Below, piece by piece: positions 30,736-38,822 of a stretch of DNA of 64,000 bases. Origin of the DNA: Oscillospiraceae bacterium (lineage in GTDB: Bacteria > Bacillota > Clostridia > Oscillospirales > Ruminococcaceae); NCBI GenBank assembly GCA_016281125.1, contig JAEEIA010000098.1:1-64000 (forward strand), given 5' to 3'. Position numbers and translations under genes: made by a program. Below the pieces are notes generated by a model, which saw only the letters and a program-made list of their open reading frames with translations, was not told where the DNA came from and did no database searches. The first letter of the stretch is position 1; each line of letters starts with the position of its first letter.

Positions 30736-31827
30736 TTAAGCGTTCATAAGCTGTTCGACCAGCTCACGTTTCTCGTAGAGGATGCATCCGCCGTCATGGT
30801 CTTCCAGCAGATAGCCTTCGTCTCTCAGCTTCTGAAACAGCGGCGAATTCATTGCGTCTTTCAGAGAGCTGTCCCGCACATTGATGTCAGAATACGGCGA
30901 AAACGGACACGGTTCTGCGCCGCCGTGCGAATTGATATGGAAAAAACCTCTGCCCGCGGCAACACAGCCGCCGGAGCTTTTCTCATCGCCGGGGAAGGAG
31001 ATGTAAACCATTTCGAGATGCGTTTCCCGCAGCTTTGTGATCTCGTTTTGCAGATACTCGCGCTCGGTATCTGTCGGTGCAAGCTCCCTGCTCTCCGGCG
31101 TCACAGGGACGTACTCGACAAATATGACTACTTTGCAGCCGCGTTCCGAAAGGCTGTCCAAAAACGCCTGTGAGGTCACTTCCTTGTAATTCCGCGTTGT
31201 GACCGTTACGGAGGCACCGAATATCAGCCCGCGCTTTTGGATCTCGTCCATATTGGCAATCAGCCTGTCGTAAATACCTATGCCGCGCCGTTCATCTGTC
31301 AATTCGCGGCTGCCCTCAATGCTCATGACCGGGATCAGATTGCGGCATTTCTCGAACAGATCCAGATATTTTTCGTCCAGATATGTGCCGTTCGTAAAAA
31401 TCGGGAACAGGATATTCTGCTTTTTGCCCGCCGCTTCGATCACGCCGCGCCGCACCATCGGTTCGCCGCCTGCGAGCAGAATAAAGCTGATGCCCAGCTC
31501 CTCCGCTTCATCGAATACCGCCTGCCACTCTGCATCAGTCAACTGCCGGACGGGTTCGGCATCGACCGTTGCGTGATTGCACCGGGAATAACAGCCTGCA
31601 CAGTGCAGATTGCATTTGCTTGTGATGCTTGCAATCAGGAACGGCGGGATATGCTCGCCGCTGTCCTCTGCCTTCCGGCGCTTTTTTGATGCGATACGGC
31701 TGGCGGCGGCGAATTTCAGCATAAACGCGCTTTCCTTCGGATTTTTCAGCGTGGCTTTGATTGCTTCGGATACGATGCCTTCCACGCCCTCGATGAGGTA
31801 GTTTTGCAGATCGAAATTCTCAGACAT
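30736..31827 (-). CDS. radical SAM / SPASM-type protein
   Basis: 363 aa. The first ~50 residues are helical. The Fe-S/SAM motif is CNLHCAGCYSRC (CxxxCxxC). Further radical SAM elements: FILLAGGEPMVR, FTNGTYLD, VMSIEGSRELTD and GASVTVTT. The C-terminal Cys cluster (SGGCVAAGRGFFHINSHGGA, EPCPFSPYSD and GGCILYEKRE) fits an extra Fe-S (SPASM/Twitch) domain, as in peptide-modifying enzymes. The substrate is unknown. It lies 4 bp after the glutathione peroxidase gene and is followed by the 48-aa Cys-rich peptide. Confidence 0.9.
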   Translation of the reverse strand: MSENFDLQNYLIEGVEGIVSEAIKATLKNPKESAFMLKFAAASRIASKKRRKAEDSGEHIPPFLIASITSKCNLHCAGCYSRCNHATVDAEPVRQLTDAEWQAVFDEAEELGISFILLAGGEPMVRRGVIEAAGKKQNILFPIFTNGTYLDEKYLDLFEKCRNLIPVMSIEGSRELTDERRGIGIYDRLIANMDEIQKRGLIFGASVTVTTRNYKEVTSQAFLDSLSERGCKVVIFVEYVPVTPESRELAPTDTEREYLQNEITKLRETHLEMVYISFPGDEKSSGGCVAAGRGFFHINSHGGAEPCPFSPYSDINVRDSSLKDAMNSPLFQKLRDEGYLLEDHDGGCILYEKRELVEQLMNA

Positions 31828-31831
31828 CGTA

Positions 31832-32380
31832 TCACCTCAGCAATTCTTCAACAGCCTTTCTGACATCATTCATATCGGCAGTCGGTTCAAATCTTGCAAG
31901 CACCGTGCCGTCCCGGCAAATCAGAAACTTCGTGAAATTCCATTTGATATATGCTTTCTCTCCGAATTGTTTGTTGTTCATATCCGCAAACTTGTTCAGT
32001 GCCGCATTTTTCAGACCCTTGCCGAAGCCTGCAAACGGCTTTTCCGCTGCCAGAAATGCAAACAGCGGTTCTGCATGTTCGCCGTTCACATCAATCTTTG
32101 CAAACTGCGGGAATTCTGTGCCGAATTTCATTTTGCAGAAGGACTGAATCTCATCGGCACTGCCCGGCGCCTGATTGGCAAACTGATTGCACGGAAAATC
32201 GAGAATCTCAAAACCCTTGTTCCGCAGATCACGGTACATCGCTTCGAGCGGATCATAATGCGGCGTAAAGCCGCAGCCCGTTGCCGTGTTGACAATCAGC
32301 AGCACCTTGCCCTGATAATCACGCAGGCTGACATCCTCGCCGGTTCTGCCTTTGACGGTGAAATCATAAACGGTTTTCAT
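31832..32380 (-). CDS. glutathione/thiol peroxidase
   Basis: 182 aa from ATG 32380 (AAAGGAGAA). The peroxidatic Cys is in NTATGCGFTPHYDPLE. Gln (FPCNQFANQ), Trp (IKWNFTKFL) and Asn complete the active site. Cys-type, with no selenocysteine. Such proteins usually reduce lipid or organic peroxides using thioredoxin. It is preceded by an OhrR-like MarR gene (4-bp gap) and followed closely by the radical SAM gene. Regulation by organic peroxides is inferred. Confidence 0.93.
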   Translation of the reverse strand: MKTVYDFTVKGRTGEDVSLRDYQGKVLLIVNTATGCGFTPHYDPLEAMYRDLRNKGFEILDFPCNQFANQAPGSADEIQSFCKMKFGTEFPQFAKIDVNGEHAEPLFAFLAAEKPFAGFGKGLKNAALNKFADMNNKQFGEKAYIKWNFTKFLICRDGTVLARFEPTADMNDVRKAVEELLR

Positions 32381-32384
32381 CTTC

Positions 32385-32840
32385 TCATTCTCCTTTCGCA
32401 TCAGCGGTCTGATTTTCCAGCAGTTCGTTCAGCAGATCACGCAGCAGCAGTGCTTTTTCGGGTGCGATATTCACGCAGCTTCCGACCAGCAGCGGAATGT
32501 CTTTCGCTTTGAGTTGCAGTTCCCTGCCCTTGTCGGTCAGCATAATGATAAACGAGCGCTCATCGGCAGTGCTCTGCTGCTTTATAATGTATCCCTGATC
32601 ACGGAGCTTTTTGAGGATCGGGGAGAGCGTGCCGCTGTCAAGCATCAGGCGTTTGCAGATTTCTCCGACGGTCAGCCCGTCCTTCTCCCACAGCACCAGA
32701 AACAGAATATACTGTGTATATGTCAGCCCGAGCGGTTTCAGATACGGCGTGTAGAGCGATGTAATCACCCTGGACGCAGCATAAACCGGAAAACAAAGCT
32801 GATTGCTGAGCTTCATTGCTTCATGATAATCATATTCCAT
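32385..32840 (-). CDS. MarR-family regulator, OhrR-like
   Basis: 151 aa. N-terminal NQLCFPVYAASRVITSLY matches the OhrR region where a single Cys (here ~16) senses organic hydroperoxides. The winged HTH is at WEKDGLTVGEICKRLMLDSGTLSPILKKL, with wing TADERSFIIMLTDKG. AGAGGAG precedes the ATG. A dyad CAATTATATTG overlaps its own -10, so it probably represses the operon. It diverges from an alpha/beta hydrolase gene. Confidence 0.9.
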   Translation of the reverse strand: MEYDYHEAMKLSNQLCFPVYAASRVITSLYTPYLKPLGLTYTQYILFLVLWEKDGLTVGEICKRLMLDSGTLSPILKKLRDQGYIIKQQSTADERSFIIMLTDKGRELQLKAKDIPLLVGSCVNIAPEKALLLRDLLNELLENQTADAKGE

Positions 32841-32869
32841 ACAATAACTCCTCTTTACTGTCTCTTGCT

Positions 32870-32905
32870 CAATTATATTGTATCAAATATAAATAGATTT
32901 GTCAA
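32870..32905 (-). promoter_or_regulatory. promoter and operator of marR-gpx-rSAM operon
   Basis: Minus-strand TTGACA (32900-32905), 17 bp, TACAAT (32877-32882). CAATTATATTG (32870-32880) is a dyad over the -10, similar in style to OhrR boxes. Confidence 0.78.
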
Positions 32906-32947
32906 GCGGTTCACATTATTTTATTTTGTAAATAAATGTGAAGTACC

Positions 32948-32976
32948 TTGTCATTTCTGAGGCATTGGAGTATAAT
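32948..32976 (+). promoter_or_regulatory. promoter of the divergent hydrolase
   Basis: TTGTCA (32948-32953), 17 bp, TATAAT (32971-32976). Confidence 0.82.
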
Positions 32977-33008
32977 AGGAATAAATAAAACACAATATGA
33001 GGTGAAAT

Positions 33009-33788
33009 ATGAAATTCTATGAATACGGAGATCACTCAAAACCGCTGATTATTATGCTGACCGGCTCATTCTGCCCGGCCAAAGCATTGAAATATCTGTA
33101 TGAGCCTTTATCCGGTGATTTTCATATCATCATCCCTGAATACAACGGGCATTACAAAGGCAGCAAGCCCTTCACCACAAGGCAGAATGAAGCGCATGAA
33201 ATTGTCTGCTGCCTGAAAAAGAGAAGCATCAAAACAGTCTCACTCATTTACGGGCAGTCAATGGGCTCGGAAATCGGCATTGAATTGATGCATCAGCTTT
33301 TGCGCAGTCAGATCAGTGTGCGGCATGCGCTGTTTGACGGCGCACCGTGCATTCGCCTATCGCGGCCTTATAAAGCATTCATGTATTTCAAATTCAGAAC
33401 GATGATTAACATGATGCGGACAAAATCTGTTGACGAAGTATTGCAATGGAAATTCCTGAAAAAATTTGTCAACGGAGATACAGAGGCAGTGCGCCCGATG
33501 CTGGAATCGCTCATTTCGGTTGCGCCCTATCTGACGAAAGAAACGATTCATAACGAGAATGAATGCTGCTATACATTCGATTTTCCTAGATTTTCGGCTC
33601 AGGTTCAATCCGGAATGCATTTTCTGTACGGGGACAGTGAAAAAGCGTATAAAACCTGCCATGCGCTTGTAAGGAAGGCATATCCCCATGCCCGAATGAC
33701 GGTCTTCAAAGGCGAGGCACATTTGACTTACTCCGCAAAGCATACGGAGAAATACATCGCGCTGATTAAAAATGAAATGAAAAGATGA
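33009..33788 (+). CDS. alpha/beta hydrolase
   Basis: 259 aa, cytoplasmic. Nucleophile elbow YGQSMGSEIGI (Ser), an IPEYNGHYKG segment after strand 4, an acidic residue likely in LYGDSEKAY, and His in FKGEAHLTYSAKH. GAGGTGAA precedes the ATG. It is AT-richer than the window average. It shares a 168-bp divergent promoter region with the OhrR-like gene, so it may respond to the same signal. Substrate unknown. Confidence 0.85.
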   Translation: MKFYEYGDHSKPLIIMLTGSFCPAKALKYLYEPLSGDFHIIIPEYNGHYKGSKPFTTRQNEAHEIVCCLKKRSIKTVSLIYGQSMGSEIGIELMHQLLRSQISVRHALFDGAPCIRLSRPYKAFMYFKFRTMINMMRTKSVDEVLQWKFLKKFVNGDTEAVRPMLESLISVAPYLTKETIHNENECCYTFDFPRFSAQVQSGMHFLYGDSEKAYKTCHALVRKAYPHARMTVFKGEAHLTYSAKHTEKYIALIKNEMKR

Positions 33789-34306
33789 CCGAGGCGGTTA
33801 TCCTTTATCAGAATATAGCTGAATAACGATGAATCATTCAGATATCACGCCATAGTTAAATGGTTAATATAACTCAGAATTATTCTGCGTTGTTCATTGG
33901 TTCATGTCTAAGCATTTCGATTCCATTTGTTTGAAAGATACGCCCGTCAAATACTTTTTTGACGGGCGTGTTCTGATATATTCGCTTGATCATAGATTGT
34001 TCCAAAAGGTTTTGTGTCATTTTCAAACATAAGAAATAATCACGCTGTGATTACTTATGAACAACATATGTTCAAGGAAATGTCAAATATTCAGCGCATG
34101 AAGAATAGGAAAGAAGAACATCATTCAGAAATGGTGCTTTGAAAAGTACGTATTTACGTGTAAACTGCGCCTGCAAAATGATTCATAATACCGAAATTTT
34201 CTTCCGGAATCGGAAGCGTTTTGCAGTAAAAACCTTGGAAATCTTTAGCGCCTGCTTGAAATCCACACATCTAGGTCGATTCTGCATTTTGAGTTGTAGA
34301 GGGGCA
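33789..34306. other. AT-rich intergenic region with two hairpins, no gene
   Basis: ACGCCCGTCAAA/TTTGACGGGCGT (33940-33969) is a 12-bp stem, possibly the terminator of the hydrolase gene though far away. CATAAG-AATCAC / GTGATT-CTTATG (34028-34059) is a second stem. GAACA..ATGTTC follows at about 34060. I see no gene. Confidence 0.55.
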
Positions 34307-34345
34307 GCGTCCCATTATGAATCCATCGGAGATACCTCTTTATCA
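34307..34345. repeat. copy C of the ATCCATCGGAGATACC repeat
   Basis: CGTCCCATTATGAATCCATC then GGAGATACCTCTTTATC. Matches copy B (minus strand) over ~35 bp and ends ~7 bp from the tatD stop codon. Confidence 0.82.
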
Positions 34346-34351
34346 GCACGC

Positions 34352-35125
34352 TTACAGCCCGAAAAACCGCGCCGTATTCTCCCTGATCTGCGCGGTCAGC
34401 TCCGCTTCGCCGGTTTTCATGTACTTGGCAAGCTCCGCCGCAACATACCGGATATTCTGCGGAACATTGACATTTCCGAGTCCCCTGACGTTCTTCGGCG
34501 TCAGATAGGGCGCATCCGTTTCGATCATAACGCGGTCATGCGGAATCAGCTTCACGGCCTCCCGCAGCGCACCGCCGCGGCGGTCGTCACAGATCCAGCC
34601 CGTGATGCCGATATAAAAGCCCATGTCCAGATAGGCTTTCAGCGTTTCCGCATCGCCGGTGAAGCAATGCACAACCGACCGTCTGCACTGCTCCGGATGC
34701 TTCTTCATCCGCGCAATGAAATCCTTTGCGGCGGCGCGCTCATGCAGAAAAAGCGGTTTTCCGAGTTCCTCCGCAAGTCTGATATGCCGGTCAAAGCAGC
34801 GCAGCTGATTCTCCCGCGTTGAAAACATGCGGTCATAATCCAGTCCGCACTCCCCCACCGCGACAATCTTCGGATTGCCCGAAACGATTTCGCGGATGCG
34901 TTCAAAGCCCTCAGGCCTTGCGCAGTCGGCGCTGTGCGGGTGAATCCCGCAGGTGCCGTAACAGTCATGCGTCTGCACATAGCTGTTCACGGCTTCGTTT
35001 TCTTTCATATCCGAGCCGGTCAGAATGCAGGATACCCCTGCTGCCGCCGCATCCGCAATGATGCGGTCGGGTTCGCGGAACTGCCTGCAAAACAGATTCA
35101 GCCCGATGTCGTAATATTGGATCAT
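34352..35125 (-). CDS. tatD: TatD family metal-dependent DNase
   Basis: 257 aa. YDIGLNLFCRQF replaces the usual DxHxH, as in the TATDN1-like branch. GIHPHSAD, VAVGECGLDYDR (Glu), KPLFLHERAA (His), VVHCFTGDAET (His) and IETDAPYLTPK (Asp) supply the other metal ligands. TatD enzymes are 3'-5' exonucleases or endonucleases of the amidohydrolase superfamily, used in DNA repair or turnover. The gene ends at a repeat copy. It stands alone, with an AT-rich regulator upstream. Confidence 0.93.
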   Translation of the reverse strand: MIQYYDIGLNLFCRQFREPDRIIADAAAAGVSCILTGSDMKENEAVNSYVQTHDCYGTCGIHPHSADCARPEGFERIREIVSGNPKIVAVGECGLDYDRMFSTRENQLRCFDRHIRLAEELGKPLFLHERAAAKDFIARMKKHPEQCRRSVVHCFTGDAETLKAYLDMGFYIGITGWICDDRRGGALREAVKLIPHDRVMIETDAPYLTPKNVRGLGNVNVPQNIRYVAAELAKYMKTGEAELTAQIRENTARFFGL

Positions 35126-35164
35126 ATTATTTTTTCTCTTTCAAAAATAATTCTACAAGGAGTA

Positions 35165-35893
35165 TCAGTTCTTTCTTTTTAGGCTTATCTCCACTGGATT
35201 TCCTTCATTTCCTATATAAATACATTGTCGAACATATATACTGAGCGAATCAACGGGTTCGTCTGCATCAATCAGCAGCTGATACGGGCTAAATGCTGAA
35301 AACAACTCAATATCTTGCATGAAATCTGCATATTGTCCGCATAGAATATATTTAAGATTTGCATTTTTCCCGCTCATAAAGCATATCCACTTCTCACCAT
35401 ACTGAGAAGGCTCTGCCTTATCCACAATAAAACCGTCTTCTAAAAAGCCAAGTTTCGAGATAAACGCTTCAATTTTTTCCGCTTCATACTTTGTAGCAAA
35501 TCTGTATTTTTCGTCAAATCCTGTAATTTGCATTTTTATTTTTTCAAATGCTTCATCAAGTTTCTTTTCATCCCGCGTTTGCTTCATAAAAAGAAGTTCA
35601 GCATACGCCTGAACAAGCTCTTGATTATCACGGGACAAACAGCCAAGAACCTTATTCAGTCCTTCTGAATGATTATTAATGCCAATAAGATAATCAATGG
35701 AGCACTCAAAGAAAATTGAGAGTTTTATCAACGATTCAACATTTGGCATTGAGTCCCACGCATCCCATTTTGAAATTGTTGAAAGAGAAATGCCTGTTTT
35801 TTTGCTAACTGTTTCGGCATTTACATCTGATGCTCTGCAAAGAGCCCAAAATCTAGACATGAAATTGTCCCATTGCTCCCAAAAATTTGCCAT
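35165..35893 (-). CDS. XRE-type HTH regulator, AT-rich
   Basis: 242 aa from ATG 35893 with AAAGGAGAG. Helix-turn-helix at ~20-75: RASDVNAETVSKKTGISLSTISKWDAWDSMPNVESLIKLS, followed by CSIDYLIGI. The C-terminal ~150 residues are helical, then beta, and unrecognised. Codon use is clearly AT-richer than its neighbours, which points to recent transfer. It lies between a repeat copy (36012-36085) and tatD. It may be a solitary regulator left from a mobile element. Confidence 0.8.
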   Translation of the reverse strand: MANFWEQWDNFMSRFWALCRASDVNAETVSKKTGISLSTISKWDAWDSMPNVESLIKLSIFFECSIDYLIGINNHSEGLNKVLGCLSRDNQELVQAYAELLFMKQTRDEKKLDEAFEKIKMQITGFDEKYRFATKYEAEKIEAFISKLGFLEDGFIVDKAEPSQYGEKWICFMSGKNANLKYILCGQYADFMQDIELFSAFSPYQLLIDADEPVDSLSIYVRQCIYIGNEGNPVEISLKRKN

Positions 35894-36011
35894 ATTATCT
35901 CTCCTTTCGTTTTCATATATACGATGCATTATTCAGGTTCTCACGTTTTCAAAAAAAAGTATCCGCTGCGGCAGACGACGGGAGCTCCGTTCCTCACCCC
36001 AAACTATTATT

Positions 36012-36085
36012 TCGGGATTCCAAAGGGACAAGTCCCTTTGGCAGGTTTGGGCGGAGCCCATTATAGATCATCGCGCAGCGATACC
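36012..36085. repeat. second repeat family copy 2, fused to a diverged copy F
   Basis: CGGGATTCCAAAGGGA-N5-TCCCTTTGGCAGG, then TTGGGCGGAGCCCATTATAG and GATCATCGCGCAGCGATACC, which resembles the ATCCATCGGAGATACC arm. It ends right at the hemZ stop codon. Confidence 0.75.
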
Positions 36086-36086
36086 T

Positions 36087-37535
36087 CTATCCGAGCAATG
36101 CCCGCAGCTGCCGTTCCTTCTCCTGCATCAGCTCGTCAAACCGCGCAAGATAGTCATAGGGATACTTGCACTCGGTCAGGCGCTCAATGCCGCGCTTTCC
36201 GCCGAGCACCTTGGTGGACGCGCCCGCCCCGATGCCCAAAATCGTCTGCGAGTCGTCCATCATCATCACATTATACGGGCTTTCAAAGCCCGGCTTTGCA
36301 TAGCCGACGTTCTCAAGATTCGCCGCCATATTCTTCTGCCGGTAGAGATAATACGGGCGGTATCCCGCAGCGGTCAGCGTTTTGTACGCATAATCGACCA
36401 TTTCACTGACGGCCTCCGCATCCGGCATCGCAAGGCTCTGGTAGAAGTCTGCCGCCTTTTTCAGCGCCAGACAGTGTACGGTAATGCTCTCCGGATCCAG
36501 TTCGACCGCACGGTCAATGCTCTCACGGAAGCCATGCACCGTATCGGCAGGCAGTCCCGCAATAAAATCCATGTTGATGTTATCGAAGCCCATCTCCCGC
36601 GCCAACAGGAATTTATCAACAGCATCCTGCGCGGTGTGCGGACGTCCCGCCGCTTTCAGCACATGATCCTGAAAGCTCTGCGGATTGACCGAGATACGCG
36701 TCACGCCGAACTGCCGCAGATACGAAAGATTCTCCCGCGTGATCGTGTCCGGGCGCCCGGCTTCGACAGTGAACTCCCGGATCGGCCGGCCGGTCACAAA
36801 ATTGCTGTGCAGCCAGTCCAGCGGCTGATACAGGTCGATCGAGGTCGGTGTGCCGCCGCCGATATAGATGCTGTCAACGGTCAGCCCGAACTCCCCGACA
36901 ATATCGCTGACAAGCCGCTGCTCCACCGCAATGCATTTGTAATATTCCGGGATCAGTCTGCCCATCTGCGCAACGGAATTGCTGACGAACGAGCAGTATT
37001 TGCAGCGCGTCGGGCAGAACGGGACTGACAGATAGATTCCGACGCCGTTCTTCGGCGCGGCATTGAGAATCGGCTGCTGTACCGCGAGAATATCGGCGGC
37101 AAGCTGCGTTTTCTCCTCCGACACATGCCAGATATTCCGGAAATCGTCCATTGCCTGTGCAAGACTGCCGGTGCGCGCCGCGAATTTCCGCAGCAGATTC
37201 ACCGGCCGGATGCCCGTCAGCATACCCCATGCGGGATGCAGACCGGTCACTTCGCAGAGCTGCGGATACAGCAGCCCGGAAATTTCCCGGTCAAGAAGAT
37301 TGTTCGGAATATCCGCAGGCAGCATTTTTTCGCCGCTGCGTTCCTGTCCGCTGAGCCGGATGCGGCAGATCAGACGCTGCGCATCGCCCTCCGGCAGCAG
37401 CACCGCAGAGAAATATTCCTCCTCCGCGGGCGGCTGCGGCTCTGCTGAAAACGCAAATTTTTCCGCCGGACGGAACAGCTTGAGCAGCGCTTCCATCTCA
37501 TAGGTGCGGCTGTGTCCGTATGTATGAATAACCAA
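36087..37535 (-). CDS. hemZ: coproporphyrinogen III dehydrogenase HemZ-type radical SAM
   Basis: 482 aa; start is TTG at 37535 with GGAGGG 9-14 nt upstream. A ~150-residue N-terminal region precedes the radical SAM core: YLSVPFCPTRCKYCSF (CxxxCxxC), IYIGGGTPTSID, FTVEAGRPDTI and NMDFIAGLPADT. HemN-like C-terminal elements include YYLYRQKNMAANLENVGYAK. HemZ proteins decarboxylate coproporphyrinogen without oxygen, or serve as HemW-like chaperones; no other heme genes are near, so the exact role is open. Stop codon adjoins a repeat. Confidence 0.92.
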   Translation of the reverse strand: MVIHTYGHSRTYEMEALLKLFRPAEKFAFSAEPQPPAEEEYFSAVLLPEGDAQRLICRIRLSGQERSGEKMLPADIPNNLLDREISGLLYPQLCEVTGLHPAWGMLTGIRPVNLLRKFAARTGSLAQAMDDFRNIWHVSEEKTQLAADILAVQQPILNAAPKNGVGIYLSVPFCPTRCKYCSFVSNSVAQMGRLIPEYYKCIAVEQRLVSDIVGEFGLTVDSIYIGGGTPTSIDLYQPLDWLHSNFVTGRPIREFTVEAGRPDTITRENLSYLRQFGVTRISVNPQSFQDHVLKAAGRPHTAQDAVDKFLLAREMGFDNINMDFIAGLPADTVHGFRESIDRAVELDPESITVHCLALKKAADFYQSLAMPDAEAVSEMVDYAYKTLTAAGYRPYYLYRQKNMAANLENVGYAKPGFESPYNVMMMDDSQTILGIGAGASTKVLGGKRGIERLTECKYPYDYLARFDELMQEKERQLRALLG

Positions 37536-37567
37536 GGCAGTCCGCCCTCCGTTCTTTCTGGTATCGT

Positions 37568-38134
37568 TTACAGGCTCCCGTCCGGGGCTGTTTCTTCGCC
37601 GGTTACACCGCTGCGCCAGTCCTGCGCTTTCGCCAGAAGCGTCCGGATCATATCGCTTTTCATCGCCGTATATGTATTCCTGTCCGCGGCAAACTGTTCC
37701 GCAAGCGTTTTCTTCCGCGCGGCATACGCCTGTGCATCCGCCGGATGACAGTTCAGATAATCCCGCAGATCAATATACTGCCGCCACAGCTCGGACTGAT
37801 ACAGCACCACATGAATATGATGCGTTCTGATCTCGCCTTCGCCGCACACATAGAGATACTGCTCCGGATAATCCTGCCCGCGGAACAGAAAGCCGTTCTC
37901 CGCAAGCACGGGATTCCGCGCAAGGATTGCCTGAAAATCTGCCGCGCCGACAACCAGATCTATGATCGGCTTGGCGCAAATGCCGCTGATTGCCGTGCTC
38001 CCGATATGCTGCACATCCACCGCAGCGTCCCGGAGAATCTCCCGCAGCCTGTCAATGCTCTGCTGCGCAATCATCTCCCATTCCGTGCTGTGCGGTTCCA
38101 GCGCAACGGTTCCGCGCCGCAGTCCGAGTCCCAT
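37568..38134 (-). CDS. GrpB family nucleotidyltransferase-like protein
   Basis: 188 aa. The family core is VDVQHIGSTAISGICAKPIIDLVVG (GS...K..IDL), similar to the nucleotidyltransferase fold. Then DYPEQYLYVCGEGEIRTHHIHVVLY and LWRQYIDLRDYL. GrpB/UPF0157 proteins have no firm biochemical role. AAAGAGG precedes the ATG. It follows a pseudogene and precedes hemZ on the same strand, with no visible terminator between. Confidence 0.9.
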   Translation of the reverse strand: MGLGLRRGTVALEPHSTEWEMIAQQSIDRLREILRDAAVDVQHIGSTAISGICAKPIIDLVVGAADFQAILARNPVLAENGFLFRGQDYPEQYLYVCGEGEIRTHHIHVVLYQSELWRQYIDLRDYLNCHPADAQAYAARKKTLAEQFAADRNTYTAMKSDMIRTLLAKAQDWRSGVTGEETAPDGSL

Positions 38135-38201
38135 ATGTACGCCTCTTTCTCATATCCGCCTGAGCGACTGTTCCATATAACCGCATGGAAACGGGAAAAA
38201 G

Positions 38202-38502
38202 TCAAGCTTCTTCATGCTGATTTTCCGGCAGCACGCAAAGGCTGCCCAGCTCACATGCATCCGCATCCGGCAGTATATTTATATTATAGTACCCGACCGG
38301 TTCCTACGCCTCGAAAAATCCGAACACCGGGCGGTGCTGCTCCTGCATAAAAATACAGCAGTCTGGCTTCATCGGTCGCAAATGCGGTAAATCGCGGCGC
38401 GTTTTCGGGCGTAAAGCCGAACGTGTCGGCAACCGTCTGAAAGCTGCGCCGGATCACCTGTACGCATGCCGGTATGTCTTTTTCGGTGATTGCTCTGATT
38501 AT
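38202..38502 (-). pseudogene. decayed GNAT acetyltransferase
   Basis: Starting at an ATA codon in place of ATG (~38502), one frame reads IRAITEKDIPACVQVIRRSF and TVADTFGFTPENAPRFTAF, typical GNAT N-terminus. After TDEARLLYF the match moves to another frame: QEQHRPVFGFFEA, an in-frame TAG, then VGYYNINI and CELGSLCVLPENQH, where the sequence stops short of the acetyl-CoA-binding loop. So there is a lost start, a frameshift, an internal stop and a truncation. Family recognition is from the conserved order of motifs. Confidence 0.8.
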
Positions 38503-38542
38503 ACAGAATCATCCTTTGCGCAATGCCCGGGCGTCATGCGCA

Positions 38543-38788
38543 TCACCGCCGTTTTCCGGCAGAGAACACGGCCGCCCCGATCAGCGACAGCACACACGCC
38601 GCCGATAGCACAACGCCCGCAGGTGAGCGGAGCGTCATCCGGAGCATAAAAAGCACCGTCGGCCAACCGGCTCCGCCGATGATTCCGATGCCCTGCCCCG
38701 GACGCACCCGAAGCAGCGTCAGAACGCCCAGCAGAATCAAGCAGAGCAGGCAGACGGCGATGCATAGAATCCGATATTTTCTGTTCAT
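38543..38788 (-). CDS. small membrane protein with OadB-like motif
   Basis: 81 aa. Helices at ~7-27 and ~58-76 flank GIGIIGGAGWPTVLFM. This resembles GIIGGADGPT, a conserved segment of the beta subunit of sodium-pumping decarboxylases. The full subunit is ~370-430 aa, so this is either a truncated relative or one of the short stand-alone proteins with this motif. The key Asp of the motif is replaced (GW for DG). AAAGGAAA precedes the ATG. Confidence 0.6.
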   Translation of the reverse strand: MNRKYRILCIAVCLLCLILLGVLTLLRVRPGQGIGIIGGAGWPTVLFMLRMTLRSPAGVVLSAACVLSLIGAAVFSAGKRR

Positions 38789-38822
38789 GCTGATATTTCC
38801 TTTGTCAGCGGCGCATCTCCGC

